DNA of 64,000 nucleotides from Nitzschia sp. DOCU1. Taxonomy: Eukaryota; Bacillariophyta; Bacillariophyceae; Bacillariales; Bacillariaceae. The translations under genes and the position numbers were made by a program. Below the pieces are notes generated by a model that was not told the DNA's origin, ran no database searches, and worked only from the letters and a program-made list of their open reading frames with translations. Shown here one piece after another: positions 32,771 through 46,253 of the stretch. Every line of letters starts with the position of its first letter. Position 1 is the stretch's first letter. The stretch covers positions 3,906,001 to 3,970,000 of the forward strand of contig OX595987.1 in assembly GCA_951394045.1 (NCBI GenBank). The letters are read 5' to 3'.

Positions 32771-32963
32771 TAATTACTCTCATTGAAGAGAGACAGGGGA
32801 CCACTCACGTGGAAAAAATGCGCATACCACAAAAGCGCCATCACTACGGAACGAAAACGACCGAAACGAAAACAAATATGATACAACTGTAGACTCCAGT
32901 GAAAGAGCCGAGTCGAACATCTCATTGCAACCTCTCAGAGGAAGAACACAAAACGAAACCAGC

Positions 32964-34001
32964 ATGATGAACCTTTCTTATTCTACTACTGGTAGTACCG
33001 GTTTCCCAAAAGTAAGTCGTCGGCACTACCGATAGAGAACAGCGCTAGATGATGCATGAAAGTCATACGAGCGAGTCTATGCAAAATGTCACCAACTAGA
33101 ACAAGCCTTGTTGTTGATCTAACGCAATGATGTTCGCTCGTGCAACCACCGACAGTTTTCATTCCCTTTCAAGCTGCATGATATCCTCGAAGATGCTGCC
33201 CGAGAAGGCCATGACTGCATTGTCTCTTGGCTTCCTCACGGTCGGGCCTTCAAGATCTATTCCAAGCCACTCTTCGAAACTGTCGTCATGAGTCGACACT
33301 TCCCCACATCGCTAGAGTCGCGGCCCCCCAAATACCGCAGCTTTACCCGTCAGTTAGCCATTTATGGCTTCAAGATGAACACTGACCGCAAATCACCTGA
33401 GCGTGGATCCTACAGTCATCCACTGATGGTAAGAGGAAAGCCAGAACTCTGCCTGGGCATGTCCCGGCAAAAGATCAAGGGCGGCACCTTGTTCAACAAA
33501 CGCGGTTCTGCTGCTGGTGGCAGCAACAATAGACCCTTACAGCCAGAAGTCGAGAATCCCACCCCGGTGGAAATCTTGTCAGAATTCTTCCTTGGCCAAG
33601 AACCGAACCCAACATGCGAGAGTATGTTGAATGAGCAGGCCGACAGCGAAGAACCCGATTTCGATCATCACCAGAAACCTGTTCTGGCGTCCACTCAAAG
33701 TCGACTTGGTGATGATGGTTTCAACGAGGACGAGGACGACGACTTGCTCGCCTTTGCCATTCTCGCCAACGATTACATTGCTCAAACGATGAAATCGTCA
33801 TCGTCCGTGGACGGAGGGAAGAACCCGCTTGCTGCTGCTCTCGTTCCAGATGCATCATCGTCAGGCAGACGATGGCTACTACTGCAGCACGACGGATTCC
33901 ACGGAGTCTTGCAACAACAAGAACAAGCTGAGATTTTAAACGCCATTGAAAAGTTGGTGATTCGGCAAGGACGACATTGCCATGACGTCTTTGATCTTTA
34001 A
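32964..34001 (+). CDS. Heat shock factor-type transcription factor, HSF-C
   Basis: Exons 32964-33011 (first exon ending TGSTGFPK) and 33174-34001, intron 162 bp (GTAAGT donor, CTTTCAAG acceptor, phase 0), about 291 aa. The DNA-binding domain begins PK|LHDILEDAAREGHDCIV, then SWLPHGRAFKIY and YRSFTRQLAIYGF. This copy differs before the recognition helix: LFETVVMSRHFPTSLESRPPK replaces the usual LPRYYTTSRAPK, so the turn or wing may be altered. A reading from the ATG at 33288 would miss half of the domain. The linker SYSHPLMVRGKPELCLG, LLAFAILANDYIA and terminal NAIEKLVIRQG motifs are all present. The first exon differs from the MNxNxLL type of its neighbours. Confidence 0.85.
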
Positions 34002-34319
34002 CATCCATACCAGCAGCAGCGTTGATGGAAACATACTGTTGATGCGGAAACATACTGCACTTTAGCTAGAAAGATATTGCACCGTATAAGATCATCATTT
34101 TCATCTCATCTCAGCTTGACTCGCCTACTGCAAATTGCATGCACTCCACCGTTTGACTGTTCATATAGGAGGCACTCCCGAAGACGTACACCTTCCTATC
34201 TGTAGGGCCAAAAGCATCGTGCGTCGTCATAACCCTAAACTTGATGATTCGCTTGGCTTTGGACTTGGGTGCGTGTGGCTTCCACAAAACAGCCCACCAG
34301 CCCAGTCCCATGCTTGCCA
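34002..34319. other. Convergent 3' region between HSF-C and the methyltransferase gene
   Basis: No gene or repeat recognised. Confidence 0.45.
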
Positions 34320-35517
34320 TTACGAATGATTGGGAGGCATGCAAGCTGGCAACGTAGATGAAGATATTGATGATACGGTTGATTCCTTGTCGTTGACGTT
34401 ATTGTTCATGGCTGCTTCTTCTTGTTGTTGTAAGAATTCCATTGGCATGGCTTGTGCCACGGCCCGTACTTCGAGTGCTAACCGAAAGGCACGTGGTTGG
34501 TGGTTACGATCCGTGATTCGCGTCCAACACGCCTTGTGGGGTTGTTCCTGTAACCACTGCAAATCGACCTGAAAAAAGTCAATATAGGCATTCTTGGCAC
34601 CACTCCACGCATAGACGTCATCCAATACAAAATATCCTCCCACTGATATATGCGGCGTCAAACGCTCGAGCATATGATACGTCGAATCATACCAGTCTCC
34701 GTCCTTTTTAAGAGAAGGACAAGAAGAGTGAGTCAGTCACTTAGTGAATCAGTCAAAATGCACATCTAACAACACGATACCGCTCACGATACATTTTACT
34801 CACCAAATGAGCATAGGCAATCGGTCCATCCGGCCATACGGTATCATCAAAGAGCCCCTTGTGAAAATACACCGAATTATTGGCTGGAGGATATCCTGCC
34901 AACGCAAATTGTTCTTGATCAAACTGCAGCAAATCTTTCATATTGCCATAGTAATTGCGATTACAATTCGGCAAACCTCGTTGACAATTGCGTTTATCGA
35001 TTTGAATCGCCTCATAGCGTTCGACGACATCGGGACCATCCTTGGAGGAAGGTTTCGGAATGCCTTCAAAGGTATCAAACAGATGCAAACACCGCTCGGG
35101 GTGTTTCAGGGACGCAAAGACAATCGCACTTCCCGCCTTGGCGACCCCACACTCCAAAATCATGCCTTTGACGGCTTTACTTTCGATTTCAAACAATTTG
35201 TGTTTGTGAAAGACTAGAGCATTGAGTTCTAGGAAAGTCAAGCCCTGTTCCTTGGCCCAGACATGCGTCTTATTCCACGCCACATGAAAGGCAGGTTCTT
35301 GTTCCGGCAATCGCTTGGGAAACTCCATGCGGGGACAGGAAATCAGCTCGGCATGTCGGGGAACTTTATGAATGTCTGTCTGAAACAGTAAATTGTCTGG
35401 TGGAACGAGTTTGGCCACACAAAGCAATACGAGCAATGCTACGAGTGCCTGACCGCGTCGAGAACTTAAGAACAGGTGGGCACGCCGACGTGCCGAAGGA
35501 GGCCGAACTTTGGTCAT
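34320..35517 (-). CDS. TylF/macrocin O-methyltransferase-like protein, membrane-anchored, one intron
   Basis: Exon 1 is 34804-35517 and exon 2 is 34320-34703, joined over a 100-bp intron (donor GTGAGT, acceptor AAAAAG, phase 0), giving 365 aa. A basic N-terminus and one hydrophobic segment (about 24-40) predict a type II membrane anchor. The catalytic part is a class I SAM-methyltransferase of the TylF type: SAM-binding loop MILECGVAKAGSA (119-131), acidic LFDTFEGIP (146-154), and the diagnostic HLDGDWYDST, which is created only by splicing (residues 237-246), followed by GGYFVLDDV. The DGD and DD acids bind the divalent metal in this family. Methyl acceptor unknown; a Golgi or ER lumenal sugar or polyketide-like substrate would fit the anchor. 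Divergent from the V-ATPase subunit e gene. Confidence 0.83.
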
Positions 35518-36057
35518 ATTGATGTAGGAATGGATGATCCTCTATCTTTCGCTATGATATCTCTCACACATGCACACACAAAGAGTGAAGACAACACACA
35601 CAAGTTAGGTTGCAACTTTGTATGTCTATCACTCGCGCCTCCTTCGTCATTGTGGTACCACCGCCGCACAGCCACACGTCCGGCGTTGCCTTCTTGGGCT
35701 TCCCCTCCCGCCATTGAACAATCCAGGGGTACGACTCCTTCGAATCATAGGCGGACGAAAGAAGGACGCACGGGACTTTTCTTCTTTTAAAATACATATC
35801 TATATATCTGAAGAGGTATATTTAACGAATGGGAATGTTCGAGCATTCCTTATCCTTCATTACGAATACAGCTAATACACGCCAGCCATCTCCATTGGAC
35901 GATGGGGCCAACTCGGTCGTGCCCGGGGCGAAGGGGACCATCGTCCTCGCCCATGGCGGTCGCTATCTACGCTGGTAGTAGCAAAACGCGTTGAACTCAT
36001 CACACACAACGGCGACGACGCTGTTGCTTCTTCTATTACTCTATCACAATCGTCATC
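35518..36057. other. Divergent intergenic region, methyltransferase and V-ATPase subunit e
   Basis: Shared upstream DNA of two oppositely directed genes. No ORF with a domain; a TATATCTATATATC stretch lies near 35797-35806. Confidence 0.45.
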
Positions 36058-36766
36058 ATGAGCGGCATTCCATCGACTCTTATCACTGGCACGATTGCCT
36101 ATCTGGTGTTAGGTATTGTCCTAATCGGCATTATCTTTTCGATGCGATCCGTTGGAAAATTGAGCAAGGATGATGCGGCGTAAGTTTTTGGCTATATGGA
36201 TTGTGTAGATGTATCATGATCTCTTCAACAATGGATCTCACACACTGTTTTCTATATTGTAGTGTCGGAAATGTTGTGGCCATTATTTGTACGGTTGCCA
36301 TGTGGCTATTTTGGTGAGTACAGTCTAGTGTGATCGTTTGTCGTTCTTTGCGTCGTTGAGCGTGTGTGTGTGTGTGTGTGTGGACGATTCACCCGTCAGT
36401 AGCGTCAAAACGAGAATGTGTGGAAACGACAGGGAGTTCAAAAGAAGGAAGCAAAGGATCGATTTTGGATGATTGGATGATAGATTGTTATTCCTGGAAC
36501 GTGGCACCAGACCAGGCTCCGCCTCGAGTTTCTCTGGGTTGCTGCCTACCTTGTTGCGTCCTACTGCCGACGGAGGGTGTGCCGAGTGGTTCGTTCGGGA
36601 CATTGTCGTTTTGAGTCGTTTGCTGGTACTACGATCGCTAGAAGGTCTATATTTGTGAAGTACAGTATGCCGTATCCTCATCATGTCCCTCTCTCTCTTT
36701 ATCTCTAGGCTTTGTGCTTGGATGCACCAATGGCACCCCCTGATTCAACCGATATACGAGGGTTAA
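36058..36766 (+). CDS. VMA9: V-type proton ATPase subunit e
   Basis: Three exons: 36058-36179, 36263-36313 and 36709-36766, with introns of 83 and 395 bp, all GT-AG, giving 76 aa. The protein has two membrane segments: ITGTIAYLVLGIVLIGIIF (about 9-27) and VAIICTVAMWLFWLCAWM (about 45-62). It ends HQWHPLIQP, matching the conserved LFW...HPLxxP tail of subunit e of the V-ATPase membrane sector. The size (76 aa against 70-81 aa in other eukaryotes) and topology agree. Subunit e is needed for V0 assembly in the endomembrane system; V-ATPases acidify vacuoles and, in diatoms, silica vesicles. The second intron contains a GT dinucleotide microsatellite (36362-36382). Confidence 0.8.
36362..36382. 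repeat. GT dinucleotide microsatellite in intron 2 of the V-ATPase e gene
   Basis: About 10 GT units in a row, close to the 5' splice site of the intron. Confidence 0.8.
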
Positions 36767-37047
36767 AGAACTGCTTTGTGTGTGTGGATGGATGGATTCG
36801 AATCATAACTATGTATTCAGCGTGAACTGGGGGAGAAACGAATCCATACAATGTGTAAACTACTCTCTGGTTCCAAACATATAAGAGAGAGAATCTGACT
36901 CGCACAGTCGCCATGAACGAATTATCCTAGTCTAAACTAGAAGCAATCTACGGTAACAATGTTCGAAAACTCTTTGCCTATCCTACAACTATCGTTCCTA
37001 TAGCACGGTCACAGTACTTTTCCGCAGCTCCACTGCTTAGTTACTCA

Positions 37048-39921
<2,874 letters not shown>

Positions 39922-40262
39922 CTACCGAAGAAGCTTCACCACAGGGATTGGCTCGTACTGTTGCTGATCATCAGCTTCGGACTGTTCGCTGTCGTCGTGG
40001 TCTTTCGGCTTGCTCTCTTCCGAGTCCCAGAGCCCTAAAAAGGTTGCCAACGGGGCGGGATTCGTAACCATTAGCTGTTTCTTGCTGTTCCCAGCAACTA
40101 CAGTGACAGGGACACGCGAAGAAGCTCGCGAGCGTTTGGTGGTGCCATTGATCTTTTGGCGGGCCCTTCCCACCGAAGGCAGAGTTCTGGCTTTCCTCGT
40201 AGAATGAGGGGATGACTATCACAGTATCCGTGATCAAGAGATGTGCGGTCCATATTCATACT
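39922..40262 (-). pseudogene. HSF relic: linker and middle region only
   Basis: Minus-strand translation from about 40259 gives MNMDRTSLDHG, a partial SHPLILRGKPELCL, and, after a frame change, GRARQKINGTTKRS and QQYEPIPVVKLLR. These match in order the segment just after the DNA-binding domain in the other HSF genes (MNxDRxSPDRG, SHPLMVRGKPELCLG, RQKIKG, EPIPASVFLR). The DNA-binding domain is missing upstream, at least one frameshift is present, and a stop follows at 39922. It lies just left of the LINE, in the same orientation as HSF-D on the other side of it. Confidence 0.75.
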
Positions 40263-40426
40263 TTCTCATCTTCTTTTGTTCCCATGCATGCTGATACTAC
40301 TACCCACTAGCTCATGATGGCAAAGCAGGTTGATCATCGCGTGCATATTATGCAGACGAGATGAGATGCGACGAATATGATTCTGATCTTATTCAAGATT
40401 GTATTGTATTACCGGACAAAGCATAA

Positions 40427-40446
40427 ATCATATATGCCGTTTATAG
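40427..40446. repeat. Left 20-bp target-site duplication of the LINE
   Basis: ATCATATATGCCGTTTATAG, repeated exactly at 59155-59174. Confidence 0.9.
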
Positions 40447-40529
40447 AATTCTTCGAACGACGAATTTAGTAAAGCTAAATTTTTAGCCGTAGGATTCTCA
40501 CCTTCACCTTTACGCACCTTTTTTTCACC

Positions 40530-42431
40530 ATGACGGGAACTTCCAACCCCGTTTCCAACGTTGCTGGGGCACCTACGCCGGTGACCCCCATTGCTCAGCC
40601 TCTACCTCAGTCTGCTGCACGCAGTATCCTAAAAACCCGGGCTTCAACGGCCGTCCTGAAGGCTCAGGAAGGTAAAACGACCTTTACCTTGGAAATTCGC
40701 GTGGCCGCGGAGCAATCCTCTTCCTCGTTTAATCTGGGACATACTCATCTTGCGTTCTTGAAAAAGCATGTCCAGTTCGTTCCGACCAACGAGGCCGTGG
40801 ATCCCAAGCCGGCTATATTTTCCAACCTCGACGACTTTCCGCAGACGGAGCCCGAACACCGGGCCTTCTTCCACCGCAAGGAGACCACTCTCCGTTCCTC
40901 GAATCAGGTCTCCATCAAGATTCTTCACTGTCTTATCACCGAAGATAATATCTCGACTGTTAAAAAGAAACTTCTACCTTGGCTTCAGGCTCATTGTCTG
41001 TGGATGATCGGCGAGAACTTAAAAAGCGAAGAAATTTCAGTGATCGCCTGGGCGAGCGGCACCCATGCCGATATGACGCACAAACCGACGTTGACTCGGC
41101 GCCTCAACGCGGCCTTGGGTAAACTCTCCCTGACTACGGAACAGAAGCAGTATGCCAAGAAATTGGAATTACTCGACGCAGCCCTACCTGAGGTATTTGC
41201 CACTAAGCGCCTCATTCAATTCGGAAATGGATCTGAGAGGGTTAGTTCCGAGGTAGTGGCGGTCTGTTGTGTGCACAAGTACGCTGAATTCATGAAGAAT
41301 CTATTGATGGAAATTCCTTCGGAGACCGTCGGTCACGAGTTGATCCCAATTGGCTTTCACCTAATGGCCAGCGCTGCTGAATACCGGGAATTTCTCATGC
41401 ACAATAACGACACCACACTGAATCTTCGGGGACTTACAGTCGTGAATCTTCATCGTTCTGTATGGGAATTGCCCATGCCTCAAGATCCCAACGCAGACGC
41501 CAACTTCAATGGAACTATCTGGGACTACTTCACCCAATTGCCTATGATCGATTCTATTCAGGAAACTGACAACACGGATAAAGGGGGGCGTTGGATTTTC
41601 ATCGTGGAGGATCATCAATTTGAGCACGCCCAAGCACTGTTGACGGAGTTTTTCCAGAACCGCTTTCAGCTGGTGGTTGACTCCTCCTATTTGTCGTATT
41701 TTAATGCTTATCCACGCCTCACGTTCGCGGCCCCAGGGACCGGGCAAACGATGCAAAATCGAGTTCAGATGCTTCGTCAGAAGCTCCGAACTGCTGCTCA
41801 GCCGGAGAATAACATTGGAGTGCCTCCCCTCGCGGAAAATGCATGGAATCGTCGGCCACGAATGGTGTTCGATCTCACGAGCGTCCAATCAGACACCAAC
41901 CTCGCGCCGTCATCGGCAGCGACCGCAGTCTCAACGCAAACGTCTCGGCTTCCTTCGGCTCCTGCTGCTCTGCCCCCAGCCCCGAATGATTCTGCATCCG
42001 TTTCCGAGTCAGCTGCTGGACAATCCGTCCCGAAGACCATCCAGTCCCAAGATTTGTCTACTGTGGTCAGCTACCTGGATACCGTTCTCTCCAGGCAAGA
42101 GGAACAAAACAAACGCATGATGGACTTCATGACGCAGACGCAACAAGCTCAGGTTCAACAAACCCAGGCGCAAGCACAGCAGACACAGCTGCTCACGCAA
42201 CTGATCACCCATCTAACCGGCAGATTCTCCCCGAGCTTCTCTGCCGGAGCTGGCGTACCGTCCCCTCCGGCCAAGCGTCCTGCATCTGCTATGGCTGTGG
42301 ACCGGAATCAAGTTGTTAATCATCCCAACGATGCCCCTATGGGGGATGCTGAGAACACGTTCCACGCTTGCGAGGATCCCACTCAGGACGGATTACCTTC
42401 GCCCCCTGCCACGCAACCTCATCATGAATAA
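40530..42431 (+). CDS. LINE ORF1 protein (gag-like)
   Basis: 633 aa from the ATG at 40530. The N-terminal 60 residues are Pro/Ala/Ser-rich. Residues about 70-430 form a globular region with no family I can name. After it come a Pro/Ala/Ser-rich linker and a Gln-rich helix (QTQQAQVQQTQAQAQQTQ, about residues 535-552) that could mediate multimer formation. No CCHC knuckle is visible, unlike many ORF1 proteins. Its place upstream of an endonuclease/reverse-transcriptase frame and inside the LINE boundaries suggests an RNA-binding ORF1p. It ends TAA at 42429-42431, overlapping the ORF2 start ATG at 42424 by 8 nt. Intact. Confidence 0.75.
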   Translation: MTGTSNPVSNVAGAPTPVTPIAQPLPQSAARSILKTRASTAVLKAQEGKTTFTLEIRVAAEQSSSSFNLGHTHLAFLKKHVQFVPTNEAVDPKPAIFSNLDDFPQTEPEHRAFFHRKETTLRSSNQVSIKILHCLITEDNISTVKKKLLPWLQAHCLWMIGENLKSEEISVIAWASGTHADMTHKPTLTRRLNAALGKLSLTTEQKQYAKKLELLDAALPEVFATKRLIQFGNGSERVSSEVVAVCCVHKYAEFMKNLLMEIPSETVGHELIPIGFHLMASAAEYREFLMHNNDTTLNLRGLTVVNLHRSVWELPMPQDPNADANFNGTIWDYFTQLPMIDSIQETDNTDKGGRWIFIVEDHQFEHAQALLTEFFQNRFQLVVDSSYLSYFNAYPRLTFAAPGTGQTMQNRVQMLRQKLRTAAQPENNIGVPPLAENAWNRRPRMVFDLTSVQSDTNLAPSSAATAVSTQTSRLPSAPAALPPAPNDSASVSESAAGQSVPKTIQSQDLSTVVSYLDTVLSRQEEQNKRMMDFMTQTQQAQVQQTQAQAQQTQLLTQLITHLTGRFSPSFSAGAGVPSPPAKRPASAMAVDRNQVVNHPNDAPMGDAENTFHACEDPTQDGLPSPPATQPHHE

Positions 42432-45400
42432 CATGGACGCATCCACACCGCAACGACACCATCACTCTCAACGGTCCATGAAATATCACTCTACGCCGCA
42501 ACTTCCACCCCCTACCTCACGCACCATCCCTCGCAATCAATCTCGCACTCCTTCGGTGGTCTCTCCCGCAAACTTGAAGACAAATATTCCCTACGGTGAT
42601 GACCTAGACACCTTGTTGACCCTTCCCGATCAAGGCAAAGTGAGCACTGAGATTCTTCCAGAGAAGTGGACCTCCCAGGCCATTTGGATTTATTTTCAGA
42701 ACGTCAATGGGATTAGACTAGGAGATAATGGCGTCGATATTGGCGACCTCTTCCTGCAAATGAATGAAGTGCATGCGGACGTCTTCGGCTTTGCGGAGAC
42801 TAAAATAAATTCGCAGCATCGGTCCACCTCTGACCTGTTCTATCGTTACAAGCGCTCTATTTGGGACCACTGCAAATTGCAGTTTGGTCATTCCGCCATC
42901 CCATTTGATGGACCTGATAAACCTGGTGGGCTGCTCCTTGGTGTTACGGGTTGCCTTGTTGGGCGCACGCGCGGGCAATATGCTGATTCCTATGGCCGGT
43001 GGTGTGGCCTCAGCCTCCTGGGTCGGGATAACCGAGAAGTCCACATCATTGTGGCCTATCAAGTCGTTCAGAAGACAGGACATCATGGGGATCAAACCTT
43101 CTATGAACAGCAACGCTCCTTGCTCCGGCAGGCAGGGTACCGAGACCCCAATCCTCTTGCCATATTCATCAGTGATCTTTCGAAGCATGTCCAAACCCTT
43201 CGGAACAGCCAGTGCGACGTCATTCTAATGGGTGATTTCAATGAGGAAACCGGGGAGGATGTTCACGGGCTTCAGGCAATATTGGACGCTGGTCAACTGA
43301 TTGACTGTCATACCTTCCGCCACGGATTAGACTGCGAGACTCCAACGTATGCTCGCGGCGTAAAAAGAGTGGACTACATCTTCGTTTCTCCACGTCTTCT
43401 ACCCCATGTGAAAGCATGCGGTACCGAGCCCTTCAACCATCGGATATTTTCAGACCATCGCGGGCTGTTTCTGGATCTGTATCTACCTGGCCTGTTCGAT
43501 CGCGCCCCCGTTCCCATCGCGAATCCACCCACCGGTCATCTCCGCACCAACGTCCCTCCCCTCTTGGTGAAATACGTGCTGGCTCTCGACGAATACTGCG
43601 ATCTCCATCGAGTTTACGCCCGCGCCCGAGCGCTTCTTCAGGATGAGACTGCTACAACAGAGGATGCTGAGAAAGTGGAACGTGATTTGGTCCGGGGCAT
43701 GCTGCATGCTGAACTACAATGCAAATACTACCGGCGTCTCCCTTGGACTACTGAGGTCCACTCCACGATGACTCGACTACACATCCTCAAACGTCATTTA
43801 TCCCAAATGCAGACCGGATGGGATATGTCAACTCAAATCGCGAAGAAACAAGAGACACTTACAGAACCTATACACCTTCCAGACTCCTATGCCGAGACAA
43901 TTAAAGCCATTCGTCAGGTCCGCCACCAATGTCGTCTTGCTGCTCGAGCCGCCCGAGACCGACAAACCGAATACCATCAACTGCGAGTTGCGGCGTTGCA
44001 AAAAGCCAACCCAGACCGCGACCCGGCTAAAGTGGAGGCTCAGTATCATAAATCCCAGGAACTAAAGACGATGTACCAACGGATCCCATCTCTCAAACAG
44101 CGGTCTGCCAGTGGCATCACAGTGCTAAAAGTACCAGTGAACTCGTCGGTTGATCCCAAGACGGTACCCCGTGATGACCCTACTAAATGGAAACTTGTTC
44201 AAGAACCCTCCGAGATTGAAGCTACTCTGCTTCGCCGTAATTTAGACCACTTTGGTCAGGCTCGAGACCCCCCCCTTGCTGATCCCGCCATAATCAAGGC
44301 CATAGGCTGGGGCGCTGATACCCCTACTGCGACAGCTATTCTGGATGGTACCTGCGATGTGACCACTCTGACTGACAACAAACAAGCGCAGAACATTCTT
44401 CGGGCGTGTAAACGTCACGCTCCTGAACGCAAACATCTTCTGACGTTGGCGGAGATGATCAAGAAATTCAAGCTGTGGGACGAGCGTACAACTACGTCAC
44501 CTTCCGGTCGCCATCTCAGTCATTATCATGCCCTCGTTCGTCCGTCTGGTATCGATCCAGCCAGCCAACCGGAACAATTCAAGGAGTTTCTGAATGCCCG
44601 ACGGTCCATCTGGGAAGCTCATTTTTCCACACTAAAATTTGCGGAGAAGAAAGGCTATTGTTTCGATCTATGGAAAACGGTGGTGACGGCGATGCTCGAA
44701 AAAGAACCTGGAAACCCGTATCTCCATCGATTGCGCGTCATCCACTTGTACGAGGCAACCTTGAACGCGTTCTTTGGAATCAAATTTCGTGATCTTCTTC
44801 ATTCGGTGGACAGTCAGAATCTCCTCAACCCTGGGTGCTATGGTTCCCGTCCTGGACGTCAGGCTCTCGACCCCATCCTGATCGAGATTCTACAGTATGA
44901 CTACGTTATGGCAACGCGTTTTCCTCACCTGAAATTCAACAATGATGCAACTTCCTGTTACGATCGTATGCTCGCACACATCACCGTGCTGATCGCCCGT
45001 GCTTTCGGTCTCCAAGCCTCATTGGCCCAGGTCCAAGGAGACTTTCTGCAATTTGCACAATACTTCATCAAAACAATGCTTGGTGTCTCCAAAACATCCT
45101 ATCAACACTCTCATGATCATCCGGTGTTCGGTAATGGGCAAGGTAGTACGTCATCACCTCCGGCATGGGCTCTGAGCGGATCGACCTACTTTGATATTTT
45201 TGACGAGCAATGTTATGGAGCCACATACTTCAATTATGATAAGTCCAAAACCCTTCGATTGGGCATGGTGGGATTCGTCGACGACAACAACAGTCAGACC
45301 ACTGGACATCGTCACAGTACCATGGAGGAAATAGTTGCACAGGCCCAGCATGACGCTCAACTATGGCGAGATATTCTCTATGCTAGTGGCGGTGATTTGG

Positions 45401-45678
45401 AGCTTTCGAAATGCTATTATCATTTTTTGTGGGTGGACTTTACCTCGAAAGGCGCCCCAGTGCTCCGGCCCGGCCAATTCGGTCCACGCCTCATCGTAAG
45501 CGACAACAACGGTCACGAGACCACCATTGAGCAATTGTCGTCAACCACGGCCCACAAAATCCTGGGGAGCCATCAAGCACCTGCCGAGAACCACCGGGCA
45601 CAGTATCGCACCTTGCTGGCCAAATCCAAAAAGTGCACCCGTCTCCTTGCGTCAAGTTTTGTTAATTCGGGTGAAGCC
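42424..45678 (+). pseudogene. LINE ORF2, 5' part: endonuclease and reverse transcriptase palm, interrupted
   Basis: Start chosen at the ATG at 42424, inside an ATGAATAA overlap with the ORF1 stop; the frame is also open to an ATG at 42313. 1085 codons remain before the insertion. An apurinic-like endonuclease domain has FQNVNG (N93), GFAETK (E125), MGDFNEE (D271, N273) and SDHRG (H345), i.e. complete catalytic residues. The reverse transcriptase has FNNDATSCYDRM (D841) and FVDD (D953, D954). The inserted DNA contributes Cys-Ile and then a TAG at 45685, so the copy cannot make full-length protein. The 3' part resumes at 56178. The first part could still be translated as a truncated protein without thumb and RNase H. 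Confidence 0.9.
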
Positions 45679-45680
45679 TG

Positions 45681-46253
45681 CATCTAGACCCCGATAAATG
45701 ACTACAACTGAGTCCTCTTGGAAATGGGCAGCGTCAGAGCTGTACTCAATTAGCCCACCATATATCTCTAAGTAAGTTCAAACCTCGTACTAATTTCAAC
45801 CAAGCTGACCCTGCCCATCCTATACTAAACTTACTTAATTCAAACAAGGTCTTATTTCGTCCAGTACACACTCGGTATTTAGCCCATTTGGCTCTGGGCT
45901 TAGTCCAACCGACTCCCAATTTAGCTCCTCTCTTCTCATATTAGACCACCAACTTACACCACCATGACATTTCAATACTTGTGCACCGTCCAACTGGGCA
46001 TGGGCACACTCCCACCAATCTCATTCTTAACTAAGGCTGGCCCAGGTGTAGTCTACCCCCCACTAATCTCTCCAGGCCCACCACACAGCCCACCTTGTCC
46101 CAGCTACCCTCCTATTTTGATCCACTGATACCACAGACCATGCTCCTACTGAGAAAACACACTGGACTAAAACCACTGGAATTAATACTAACTGCAACTC
46201 ATACCAAACTAACACAATGATCTGGCTACTTGCTCTTACATCCACGAACTACC
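45681..46253. other. 5' subterminal region of the CACTA-like element
   Basis: 573 bp without a gene. Holds repeated motifs of the CTTAGTCCAACC / TTTAGCCCA / AACTTACTTAATTC type; these are the likely transposase-binding sites. Confidence 0.5.

Larger units (their letters stand above)
31810..32963. other. Intergenic region between HSF-B and HSF-C with a tandem-repeat block
   Basis: Apart from the repeat block at 32287-32770 there is no gene. An imperfect hairpin (ATTATTCCGAGGAT against ATCCTCGATAAT) lies at 32246-32288. Confidence 0.5.

Noticed and set aside
33288..34001. HSF-C starting at the ATG at 33288
   Set aside because: Would remove half the DNA-binding domain; splicing from the exon at 32964-33011 restores it.
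34135..34572. Plus-strand frames opposite the methyltransferase exon 2
   Set aside because: Shadows of the spliced minus-strand gene.
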